Made by a program: the position numbers and the translations under genes. Under the pieces are notes generated by a model. The model was given only the letters and a program-made list of their open reading frames with translations, was not told the origin of the DNA and ran no database searches. Below are positions 1-11,700 of a stretch of DNA of 15,000 nucleotides, piece after piece. Position 1 is the first letter of the stretch; each line of letters starts with the position of its first letter. Source of the DNA: Theodoxus fluviatilis. Lineage: Eukaryota; Mollusca; Gastropoda; Cycloneritida; Neritidae. Where the stretch lies: NCBI GenBank assembly GCA_034096865.1, contig JAWQFJ010008840.1, positions 1 through 15,000 of the forward strand, given 5' to 3'.

Positions 1-755
1 CTATCACACAGCCACAAGCAAATGCAGGACAAAAACCACGATGCTGGCAAACACCTCATCACAAGTAGGCCTCAGCATTCACGAAGACACGACAAAGATC
101 ATGAAGATCAACGTAACTAGTGCTGATCCAGTCTAGTTGAAGGCTACACGCTAGAAAAAGTGACACTGTTCAACTTGCTTGAAGCATCATCAACAAGCAG
201 GGTGGCACAGACGCAGATGCCAAAGCAAGATAGGCAAGGCCAGAGCAGCCTTCATACAGCTCAAGAACGTATGGAGCTTCAGGTGCTGTCACGACGAACA
301 CAAAAGAGGCTTTTTAATTCCAACGTGAATTCGATGCTGCTGTATGGTCCTGGGACATGGAGGATGACAAAAACAAACTTCAACAAAGTGCAGACCTTTT
401 TCAACAGCTGCCTGCGAAGATTCCTTCAGATCTACCGGCCAGACAGGATCAGCAACATCCATCTGTGGAAGAAGACCCAACAACTGCCAGGAGAAAGCGA
501 AATCGGAAGGCGGAGACGAGATGGCTTAGACATGCGCTTCGAAAGGCAGCGGCAGACAGGCTTTGACTTGGACCCCCCAGGGAAAGAGGAGGAGAGACGA
601 CCGAGAAACGCCTGAAGACGAGACCTTCAGGCTGACATAATGAGAATGGGTCTCACCTGGAACCAACTGGAGACAAAGACACAGGACAGAGGCGTCTAGA
701 GATTTCTCGCAGACGACCTATACCCCAGGAGGGGTGAAGGGCCTGCGTAAGTAAG
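1..755 (+). mobile_element. Decayed 3' end of a non-LTR retrotransposon (RTE-like, tentative)
   Basis: Plus-strand sequence that matches the C-terminal reverse-transcriptase region of LINEs when read across shifting frames. Landmarks are TMLANTSSQVGLSIH near 40-80, FNSNVNSMLLYG near 319-354, CLRRFLQIYRPDRISN near 409-456, the shifted RWLRHALRK near 514-540, and PGKEEERRPRNA near 577-615. A 1-base loss near 226 and further shifts near 500 and 540, plus stops, break it. The end has PRRGEG-type sequence and then TAAGTAAG, a short-repeat tail common at LINE 3' ends. It lies in the intron after exon h, opposite to the host gene, and its 5' part is beyond the window. Clade naming is from memory of motif order only. 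Confidence 0.75.
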
Positions 756-929
756 CAATGCCACAAAGTATGGAAGCAGTCTGTCTGGGATCTTAGAAGA
801 GTTTTAGTGTGGAAAGATATCATCTACAGATGTTTATTTGAAATGGAGAATAAAGTTCCGACCCTACCTTTGGCTGTAACTATTACTACCACTTATCATC
901 ACTACTATCTTACTGCCGCTAGTACTTAC
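756..929. other. Intron sequence between exon h and the LINE remnant
   Basis: This is the 5' part of the intron that follows exon h. It is AT-rich with no coding signal on either strand. It contains an AATAAA-like string at 849-854 on the plus strand, just past the LINE end, which is probably incidental. Confidence 0.5.
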
Positions 930-1073
930 CTTCGTGTCCAACAATCTTCCAAAAACGTTTCGAGACAGCCGTAGAGCGCCGTGTACAACAAACAAGGACA
1001 CCGAGGATTGATGAGACGAGCACAAGGCACACCACGAAACCGATGGCCACTCCTTTGCCAACGCCACCATCTC
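930..1073 (-). CDS. Exon h: transmembrane segment and start of cytoplasmic tail (48 aa)
   Basis: The acceptor is CCATTTTAG before 1073 and the donor is G|GTAAGTAC after 930, phase 1-1. A glycine-rich lead (GDGGVGKG) is followed by an uninterrupted hydrophobic helix at about residues 8-30 ([12 protein letters not shown]...). It ends in CysCys and then TRR, a stop-transfer signal with the positive side inside. The tail begins [15 protein letters not shown], which is basic. The CysCys at the inner leaflet border could be palmitoylated (inference). Reading through the donor adds only GKY before a TAG. The next exon must lie below position 1. Other frames over this exon are open but lack membrane-protein character. 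Confidence 0.88.
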
Positions 1074-1342
1074 CTAAAATGGGCAAACAAGTCACGTGAC
1101 AATACGACAACACCAGTACTAGCAGTAGCACTGGAGGACAGTGGCAATTCGAGTGTATAACTGTAATGACGTGCAGCTGAGAAATGGGATGCCCAGCTCT
1201 TTGGCATAGGAGTGTTTGCAAAGTGGACGAAAAACACGCAACTCTAGTTTTGACTGCTAGCGCCATGTAGGATTTGGAAAACATTCGTGCCGACGAGGAG
1301 AAAACCCAAAAAGCAAATTTACTGGCAAGATCCTGCTGTTTC

Positions 1343-1381
<39 letters not shown>

Positions 1382-1432
1382 TGTGTGTGTGTGACTGTAT
1401 GTGTGTGTGTGTGTGTTTATGAGTGTGTCTGC

Positions 1433-1480
<48 letters not shown>

Positions 1481-1566
1481 ATGAGTGCGCGCGCGCGCGC
1501 GCGTGTGTTTGTGTGTGTGTGTGTGTGTGTGAGTTTGTGCGCGCGCGTGCGTGTGTGTGCTTATGA

Positions 1567-1623
<57 letters not shown>

Positions 1624-3089
1624 GGGGGTTTGGTCCTCGAGGCTCATTTCTTAGACGCAATAAAACACGATAATCTCGACGGCAAGAAGACTCAACTCGC
1701 TACAGCTGTCGTTCACGTGCCGTTTTCCACACGTTCCCGCTGACGCTCTTAGCGTGCTTTATTGTGGCAGCCAAACGTGGCTGGCAATGGTGGAGCAACA
1801 GCATCAGCAGTGCTCTGCCATTGAGGGATATTTTTGTCGTGTGGACGGCTGTCAGTATGGAACGTGTGAAATCGACTCGTGTACGAGGGGCTTAACCGAC
1901 GGGAAGAAGCAGAAGTCGGTATCAAAAGCGCGTTTTTTAGGCAAGGTACACTCCTCGAGGGTTAGCCGAGGGCGAGCAAGACGTCTAAGAAACGGCCAAT
2001 CATCAATTGGCAAGGCGGAAGTCCGAGAGAACATGGCTGCGTCCTGGCGTGAGAGTCCGTGAAGAACATGCCGATAGACGAAATAACTGATGATACAGAC
2101 ATCACAGCAGATTTACACTTGATAGAACATACCATGGTGTCATCTCGAATGGCACAGGAACGTTTTCAACGAAAAAAAGCTACCCGGGTTCAATTGTAGA
2201 CAATTTTGTCGAAAATGTTGTGCCTCGATACAACTTCGATCAATTCAAGGGACATAATTCATAAAGTGTACATGTACGGTGTTTCGTGTATGCAAACGAA
2301 TAAAAAGGTTAGACAGCGTTTGTCCAGAAATAACCTATACACATACTCCTCAAAATATACAAATGAACACTAGAACAGCATATACTTCCCTGTGCGTACA
2401 CTTTTCCATTCTCGGACAGTGAGACGCACATTACAGGCACTGCCGTCTATCAGCGACAACCCAGTGGGGATGGTCTTCGCCATATTGGTTCATCCGGACC
2501 TCTGCAGCGAGACGCAGCGAGGGACATCTGGAGTTATCTCGGCCACCCTCCTTCATAGCGAGTGTCTCCTTGTGAGCGAGACGCCGTAGGCAACGCCTGG
2601 TCGCTTTCGAGATTCTCTCGAGATTCCTTGCCTAAGAAACGCGCTCCAAGACATCAACGAAAAACAGGCAGTCTCGGGTTTGGGAGACCATTTTATTACC
2701 AACACTTACTGACTGGGCTTTCCGTATGATTACAGTGATCATTCCTTTAGAAATTGTTATTCCCTTTGTTCGCTCTTGAAAGAATTTTCTAGACACTGAT
2801 CGGCTTACGAAACACTCCCCTCCTAGACTATATACATCAATAAAATCGACGCTCTGCCCTGCAGTTATTTGCTGTACCTACTGCACAGCAGCAGCAGCAG
2901 CACACACACACAAAAGTTGCAAGTACAACAACAGTAGAAGTAATAGTAGCAACGTATTAAAAATAACCAGACAGACAGACACACAGACACACAGACACAC
3001 AGACACACAGACAGAATGACCCACAGACAGAATGACACACAGACAGACAGACAGACAGACATACAGACAGGCAGACAGACAGACAGACA

Positions 3090-3141
<52 letters not shown>

Positions 3142-6100
3142 GACAGAGGGAGAAACACACAGACAAATCAACACATTGACAGAACGACGCAGAAATACAC
3201 TAACTGGCAGACATTCAGGCGGAGAAACACACTGACACAAAGACAGACGGACACACTTACAGACAGATGGACAAACACACTAACACAACCAGAAAGACAG
3301 AAAACAGATAGGCAGGCTGACAACTCACATGGACGGACGGATGAACGGACAGACAGAGGAACACACTATGTCAAACCGTTTCCTGACTTTTCGTCGCAGA
3401 AGTGTAAAATTTAGGAGTTCGTAGGACGTGTTAGCAGTGATTATGGAAAATACAGGAAACAATACAGCGCATTTGTACATGCACAAATGGAACAGCAGAT
3501 GCACTGACCTTGAGAAACAATGAACGTGGCTCCCACGATTTCCTCTGTGAAGTTGCTGCTTCCAGGACGGTCGCTGCGCGCGCGCACGCGGAAGTCAAAT
3601 ATCTGAGACGGCGGAAGTCCATCAACGGTGAAGGTCACATGACTTCCTGGTTGCTCACGGGACGGGGGAGTCGTGACAGAGGTCCAGTTCTCGTTGCCAT
3701 GGCGACGATAGTCTACCTGGAACCACAGGCTGAAGTTTCCTCCTGGGTAGCCCGCCGCCCACTGCAGTGTCACACTCTGGTCTGTGGAACTGACAATCTG
3801 GAGGTCACTTGGTGGCAAGGGGTCCCCTGCAAATGGCGTCAAAGTATGCATTTCATGAAAGCAGAATGTTCTGGAACCCAAGCCCCCATCACGATTTCAG
3901 TGAAATCTTAATAGTCGACTCAATGCAAGATGGCCGTGAGGTATGTGAAGCATATACATTTTCTTTTTCATCCCTTAGTGAGGTTAAAATGTATCGCAAA
4001 TAGTACAAAAGAAAATGACATTCATTCCCACACAATCAGTGGAACATCAAAAAAGGGAATGAAGATAAAACAATAATGCGTGACCGCATCCGAACTGATG
4101 CCCTTCTTACTATTTCAACTGCTGACTGAGATAATGGCTATCTGCAGATAAGGAATTACAAGGAAAACATGAATGCGGGAGCACTGCTTACAGGCAGAGA
4201 AACGGGAAAGTAAACACGAACAGGCTCGAGAGATGTACGATGACTGAAGGAAGTGAAGGCGTAAAAAGATGCTTAGTGTAGTAGACTAGATTGATACAAG
4301 ATTATGAACACCCTGAATTATTTGAAGTAAAGCCTGTTCTTAATTGACAAATAAATGTTGGTTAATATTCACCAAGTCTTGGCAAATTACTTATTGGCAA
4401 ACATTCGGCGAAAATTCGGTAACTATTGCGCCAAGTCTTGGCAAATCTTTAGCTACTTAATAGCTTGACGAAACCAAGCCAAGACCTCGCAAACAAAGAA
4501 CGTTTGCAATATGGCATCAATCGGCATCATGCCCATACCAAAAGTGTGCAGTGACTGTAAATATAAACAAAGTGACAGATTTTTTCCGTCATTGTGCTCT
4601 GCGGGGATTTTACGAATATCTCGCCCCAATAGCAAATATTTGCCAAGTCTTGGCGAAAACCAATTAAGAACCGGAACACTTGACCAACTATTCAGCGAAT
4701 ATATCCCAAGACCCGGCATATTTTGACCGAATGCTTGGCCAGTATTTGCAAAGACTTGGCAAACACAAGTTAAGAACCGGGTTAAGGGGTCACTAACATT
4801 CATGTGAAATCGCTGGGAGAAAAGCCACACCCACCGGACACGACAACTGTGTAGAGCTTCGTGTCGCACTCAATGCTGTTGCAGACGTGGTGAATGTATG
4901 TTCCTGCATCACTGGCTTGAAAGTTCAAGATTCGCAGGACAAATACATCGCCCTGTATTGTGCAGTTGGTATCGTAAAACCGCACATTCGCCATTCCCTT
5001 CTTAATCGACTGCAGATACTTCGTTTTGTTCAGTGGTTCTGTCGGGTTTCGTCTCCAGAACGAGTTGGGAGCGATGACTTCGGGATAGGAATACAAGGAC
5101 ACCCGTATCTCTGCATCAGTGCCTGCTTCAGCATAGAAGGTGGACGGAGTGTCGTAGGCCCGCAGTGGTGCTCCTGCAACATGTGGGCAGCTCACTCAAA
5201 GTTCATGAAAACTGTCATTTACAAGCAGCTCAAAAAGCTTAAGAATTAAAAAAATATATAACAATCTGAGAATGTTCGAGCCCAAACAAATACTGATGAG
5301 GTTGTGATTTGATTGTGTCAGAATTCGTATAAACTGAAAATGATGCGTCTCTAAAATAAGCTTGTTTTACCACTTGCGCAGATGTGAATAGTTTTTTTAA
5401 TATACCCACCGAGTTTTAGCGTCGTCATTTTCCCACAGCTTTATTTGAAATTCACTGGTCGAATTGAAATTGTTGAGAATAAAATTGTTCTGTCTTTCTA
5501 ATCAACCAATGAAAGCCTTGTGCCTGTGAAATTTCCCTGAATGTAGAGCTCAATCAACGTTTGTTTGTATTTGCCCTTACTCTGTGCAACCCTTCTTCTC
5601 TTTGCTCTCAATGCGTATGATATCTCAAGCTTCAAAACTATCATCGCATAGCATTTAAGTCGGGGTATATTTAACGGTGTTTAAGATTATATATACACAA
5701 TCCATAAAGATTAATCCAAGAAATCGGGGGGGGGGGAACCACGTGAAGCGATCTACTGCAGAAAATACAATGGAATGAACATTGCGGCTTGAGCTTCAAA
5801 CATTCCCTTGTACGTATCATTGATATGCTTTCAACGTCAAAGCCAGTGGAAATATGCATACCTTTGACAATTTCCAAATCTGTTTTAAATCCAAAATTGT
5901 AGTCTTAAAAATATCCGGAAAAGACATTCATCAAATCATGTTTGTTTATCTCATCTAGGTGCAAGTTTTCAAGAATTTTTTTCAATAAACTGACATGGAG
6001 CCGCATAGACATTTCAAGAAAGCAAAGTGTGTAGCAGTTTATGCGGTGAGATGTAATATGGAATGCCACAGCATTACAGAGAACCTCAGGTTTGATATTA

Positions 6101-8478
6101 GTTATCTCTGTATTTGTCTCTGCTCTCGTCAATGACACTGTCAGATCACGCAGTTTATCGAATGCGACAATTTTCCCATTATCGAGCTTATCAATTGCGA
6201 ATAAATAACCTATTAATTTCTTTTTGCCCAGTGTGTATGTAAAATGCAGTGTCGGAGCGATGTATCCCCTATAAAGTGATCCATATCATCCTTCAGAGGG
6301 ACATTTTTCTGTAAAGTTTATGTTTAAGAAGTCCCCTCTGTAGTTCAGAGCAGTACAATCTACACGTGCACACAAAATGATATCCTACAACTGGTCCTTG
6401 CTTTTGCGGGGTGAGAGGGTTATACCTTCAAATCTGACATCCGTCGAAGCATGTGGTGAAAAGGTACCGGAGCTGTCCCCAATGCTGTTGTTGACGAGGC
6501 AGACGTAGGTGCCTGTGTCTTCCACGGTGACGTCATAGAGGTCGACAGAGTAGACGTCACCAGCTGCAGTTCCATTCAGAGTCCTGACAGTTGTCTCCCC
6601 TACACGCTGCTCCACGGTCCAGTCGAAGGAGGAAGGGTTGCCGTCTGCTCTGCACACTAACCGCACACTGTCATCACTGCTGTTGAACGTGGCAGACATT
6701 GTCGCATTTGGGGCATCTGCGGAATATATAAAACCACCTCGTTTAAAGCGTAAGTGATTTGAGGCCCAAGCATGGGTAATATGTGGCTACGTAAAACCAC
6801 ACTTTTACCCTCACCTGCAACGTTAGAGAAGTATGACTTAACTGTAAAAGGAAGCGGCCAAAATTCTATTGTGAGTTTAAGCTGTTTATGCTTTCATAGT
6901 TTTCACTTCCCCTGGCTAGAGGTTTTTCATCTTGTAAATCTGGTAGACATGGGAGTGGGGCTCGGTGGCTGAGCGCTTAGAGCGTCTGTCGTCTGCGGCT
7001 AAGGGTTGCAGTGTTCGATTCTGCACAGATCATAGAGTTGCATCTCTGGGCAAGGTGCTTCACTAACATTGCCTCTCCTACCGAGGAGTGAAAGTGGTCA
7101 CTGTGCGCTGCAGAGCATTAACCGAGAGTGAAATTCCTAAAAAATCAATTTCGTAAAAACAAAATAAAAAATCAGGAAGAACAATTATTAGTTTGTTTAA
7201 CTATTTTGTTATCTTTCATATACAGTTTGTAACACAAATCTAGAAAGCCATGCACAATATTACAAAACGAAATAAGACCCCACTTAATGGTAGCAATGAA
7301 AACTATTGATCTGCTTTATTATCGATAATCACAGCACATGTACTTTCTATACAGCGTCTGATAATAATCGCAAAATGCTAACCATCGCACGGCATCACAG
7401 TTAAATGGAAACACGTGCTCAGGAGGTTCATGCAGTCATACAAGTTTTCATTCACTGATAAGCTACATTTGGATAATTCGCCAAGTCAATGTTCTTGCAA
7501 ATTTAGTTTTTACTCTGCCGAAAAGTGATACACACCTTTCTTAGGTTGGGACAGTGTAAAACCTTTATGTGACGACATGCATACCGTCATGTCCATGATA
7601 CTAAAGCAGTCAGTTAATGTAAAGGTAAGGCATCGAGGACTCGATTAATCCATCACTGGCACCTGCTGCGAACACAGTGGCAGACAGACAAGACCCACAC
7701 ACACTACCATTACGTGAGCCAGCCAACCAAAACAGTATCCGTCACTTATCACTGTTTTACCTGGACAAAACCCATCGTTTTGTTGATAGTAAATCAAAAA
7801 CTTCAAATAGATCCTATTAAGAATGACCGGGCTGTTCCAATTATTTTTACGACTCCAAAATGAATATCTTCAGTTTTTAAAATATTATAATGTAACATGT
7901 AAATTCATCGTGATACGCACACAGCACGTGGAGAGTGGTGTTGGAGGACCGGAAGTACGCAGCCGTACTGTGCTGACCAGCACACACACATGACACTCCG
8001 TCCAACTCCCTGGAGGCGTTGAAGACAAGGGTGACGTCATCTGCTGACGTGTTGGACAGCTGGTCTCCGCACGACAGAGTGACGTTGGAGGTAGGTGGGT
8101 TGCCTCCCCTTACTGAACAGGCCAAGAAAATTGCGTCGCCCTCCACAGTGTTTTCAGTTGACTTCTTCAGTGTCGGCGCTCCGCTGGGGGCGTCTGAAGT
8201 CATACATTGCAAGCTCAGCTGGGGGCGTCTGAAGTCATACATTGCAAGCTCAGCTGGGGGCGTCTGAAGTCATACATTGCAAGCTCAGCTGGGGGCGTCT
8301 GAAGTCATACATTGCAAGCTCAGCTGGGGGCGTCTGAAGTCATACATTGCAAGCTCAGCTGGCAGTTGAGAAACAAAGGTACTTAATGATTTTTTGACAC
8401 TACATACCTTGAAACATCGTCATCAAATCCTTCATTATATCCCAGTAACAAACAAGTGTTGTTGCTGCTGTTGTTGTT

Positions 8479-8518
<40 letters not shown>

Positions 8519-8525
8519 ATTTGTG

Positions 8526-8557
<32 letters not shown>

Positions 8558-8564
8558 CTAAGTG

Positions 8565-8607
<43 letters not shown>

Positions 8608-8675
8608 CGGGCGCGCGCGCGCGTGTGTGTGAATTGGTGTGTGTGTGTGTGTGTGTGTGTTTAGTGTTTGTGTGT

Positions 8676-8706
<31 letters not shown>

Positions 8707-11700
8707 CTATGTGTTGTGTGTGCGTGTGTGCGCGCTAAGTGTTGTGTGTGCGTTTGTGTGTGTTTGTGTGTGTATGTGTGTGTGTGTGTGCGCGCGCGCG
8801 CGTGTGTGAGTGTGTGTGTTCTTTCCAAAATCCCAACGTCTCTTTCTTCACTCTGCGTTGAATTATATTGAAGCTGAAATAAAAAGTTTTAGGGAAATGT
8901 TTAGTCCATTTAGAACTCTGTAAACATCTAACAGTATCAATCAACAGTATGAAATCTGTGGGGATTCCCTGCAATATGGCAATCTGCTGCAATAATAATT
9001 CCCCATAGAAACCCTTTTTTCAGATTTGTATCTTACGGAGAAATTCAAATGCATAAAATCCTTATTTTCGGAACTTCACTGCAACATTTTACAAAAGGGT
9101 TATAAAATAAGGACCACAGATTCAAAGCAAAGCATCCGACCTAAGTCTCTTTGTACCCAGGGGAGAAATCTGAGAGTAGCCAACCACCTGAGGAAACGAC
9201 TTCTTTCTGCCATTAGGGACGACGTCTGAAGTTAAACGGAGAAAGTTTTCAGGTCAGCATTCTTCACTGCATCTCTCCAACTAAAACCCTTCTGTTCAAA
9301 ATGAAAACTAACCACGAAGTCACATGTTCTTTGTGCCATAACATTGTTGTTGAGGCTCAGGAACATCTCTTCACAGATTGTGAATAACTGACGCATTAAA
9401 CAGGTAGAGAGACCTATCTCAATGAAAAATGCAAACAGAAATATATTTCTGTCAAGCTCCAGCGAACCGTGTCTGGTGTCTTCAGAGAGCTAAGCAGTGA
9501 ACAGCGTCTTACAGCTCGTAACATGTCACGTTTACTACAAAATGTTTCATGCCACCCCTCGCTGTTTCCAAGACTTCCGTAGTTGTAAGCGGACAATTTT
9601 AGAGACTGCAAAGTGTTCCGCCAGAACAGAAGGTGGAAAGGCTTCCAGAGACGGGCCTCACTAGTGGACTCGTCCGAAGAGAGGGGTGTGGGAAAGACAG
9701 CCAAGCTGGTGGGCCACATCTGATTGGCAGCGTTTTTATGAGGTGTTTTTGAATATTGATATTCTGTTGTTATTGTGTGTGTGTGCATTACGGTTAATTC
9801 ACCGCTGATCAACCGACCAAGATCGCTTGCCAATCTGATGCTATAGCTCGCTAGCTTATGTGGCCCGTCAGCTTGGCCGTCTTTCCCACATCCTTCTTTT
9901 CGGACGAGTCCACTAGTGTGGCCCGTCTCTGGAAGTCTTTCTCAGAAAGTAACCCACAGCGCTTCCAAACCTACTGGAGTGAGTTGTTGCCAGTGAAACT
10001 ATAAAGCGTGCAGCTTGGAATTTCTGTCCCCGTCCTCAGGTGCTATCTTTCATGAATGTTTTGTGCACCACGCTCTTCAATAAATGTGGTTTTCAAAATA
10101 GTCAAATAATGGGGTTTGCGATTAAATTTATCGGAAATTTCAAGCTGTCATCCACGGAAAATTGACAAACGAGTCTGCCCACGTCAAACAGGATTTTACC
10201 AATGCCACAACGTTTTCTTTGATTCAAAAGAAAAAAAGCCTCAGATATGTGCATAGGTATTTGGTCTGCAAACTACTATCCCTAAACATCACCGTGATCT
10301 TGCTAAAACAGTAAAATCTAACTCAATAGTTACACACGATAGATTGAATGAGGCATACGACGACATCTCAAAAGTAGATCCAGGCACTATATCTTAAATG
10401 TCACTGATAAAGAAAAGCGGCATATTTACAGAAAACGGCCAATCTTTTCCGGAGCATAGCGACGCCATGTTTATTGGTGGCAGTACACGTGACTTCCTGT
10501 CTGTCCATTGTCCTCGAAGGAAGCAGCCGCAACGTCCCCAGAGTGGCGTCCCCTTCCTCTTCCTGCGTGACGTTTCCATTGATGGACCACGTGATTTTAG
10601 GTCTGGGATCTCCATGGGCTTTGCAGCGAACCGAAGCCTCAACATTCTCAGTCAAGGTCACTTCCTCGTCTCGACCAGGATCAGGGAACTGGACACCGAA
10701 GGGAGATGCTGAAAGTAGTAATGAAATTCTGAGTGCGGTAAATCAGATTTCAAAATAGTATTCGTCTGCTTAATGATAATATGCCCGTATAAACCTCAAA
10801 CTTAAAATTTGATGATGACAAGACACTTCCGGAGAAGCTGGACAGGGAACGGTCTTCAGAAACGGCCTAAAAGTTTTTTGCTTTTAGTTTTTTTGCAAAA
10901 CGATAATGATACTGCTTTTGTATAACAACATTTCAGCCGGGACTGGTCTCAAAACGTTTTTAATTTTACCCCTTAATCACTTGGTCACTCGATAATGTTT
11001 ACTGACCACTGGTGACAAACACAGTGACAGATAGACGGAACGCATACAGTCAGGTACCAGCCCATCTCGGCTCCCCAGTGACTATTCCAACCGAACTCTG
11101 GCTCACAGCTGCACAAAGGGTTAATTGCAGTACGGTGTGCCGTCACTGCCATCACGAGTATCCAGTTTTACTCCAGTGTGGGAGAAACAGTGCGAAATGA
11201 GCAACTTGTTCAAGGACAAAACTCGAAGATCCGTGCAGCTTTGAACGCTGCTACCGCTAGCTGAAAGACTGTACTCCAATCACTGGAAATGAGCCCCGTC
11301 TCAACTCTGCTTACGTCTCCCGCCTAGCATCTACCCTTGGTGCGTCTTCCTTAAACAAAAATTCAAATTCAGTTTTTTGCATGAAGTGAGAAACAAACGA
11401 AACAACTCACATTCGACTTGCACAAAGGTGGAAGACTGAGCACATCTCTGTGAGACCTGACAACTCCAGTTGCCTTGGTCAGCCTCCGAGACGTTGCTGA
11501 TAGAGAACTCGTACACCGTCTGCCCCTGTTCCACCATGCAGCCACAGCCAGGCAAGAGACCCGTGCTCAGACAGCTGCGCAGCGTGGCAGCGCACACAGG
11601 ATCCCCATTGCGTCCAATGACGATGTCGTGCGAGGTGGACAACGGCGGTTGGGTCACGTGGCATTTGACGTCGGCAGCGCTGCCCACCAATGGTATGCCT

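Larger units (their letters stand above)
1074..3508. other. Intron between exons g and h (2435 nt)
   Basis: Contains the TG/CG tract (1344-1627), a promoter-like block (1990-2062), a GC-richer unique stretch (about 2390-2650) and the CA/ACAG repeats (2958-3360). The plus-strand open frame 1754-2062 shows no recognisable domain. No further Ig, FN3 or transmembrane exon was found on the minus strand, so exon g appears to join exon h directly. Confidence 0.7.
8194..10429. other. Intron between exons c and d (2236 nt)
   Basis: In plus order it holds the four extra minisatellite units, the TG/CG tract, the L1-type remnant (9220-9390) and the large inverted repeat (9636-9941). Stretches 8820-9219 and 9942-10429 show no gene. 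A plus-strand AATAAA sits at 10079-10084 with nothing coding before it. Confidence 0.65.

Noticed and set aside
1274..1660. Long Cys-Val and Thr-His open frames on both strands
   Set aside because: They are translations of the TG/CA microsatellite; the same applies to the frames at 2865-3414 and 8668-8992.
3510..3911. Plus-strand 133-codon frame
   Set aside because: It lies antisense to the FN3 exon, whose minus frame has clear domain residues and splice borders.
4453..4869. Minus-strand 138-codon frame with [11 protein letters not shown]
   Set aside because: Covers the inverted-repeat element and the intron start; no domain, and its overlap with exon f is in a different frame.
6294..6345. 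Short inverted match CAGAGGGAC / GTCCCCTCTG
   Set aside because: About nine bases with a bulge; too short to separate from chance.
6958..7030. A functional tRNA gene
   Set aside because: A and B boxes are present, but the ends do not form an acceptor stem and the sequence continues into a SINE body.
8183..8357. Possible CRISPR array
   Set aside because: Units are directly adjacent with no spacers, and the context is a eukaryotic gene; it is a minisatellite.
9414..9833. Minus-strand 139-codon frame
   Set aside because: Covers one arm and most of the loop of the inverted repeat, with no recognisable domain or splice context.
10079..10084. AATAAA as a polyadenylation site ending a plus-strand gene
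   Set aside because: No coding sequence on that strand leads to it, and such hexamers are common in AT-rich introns.
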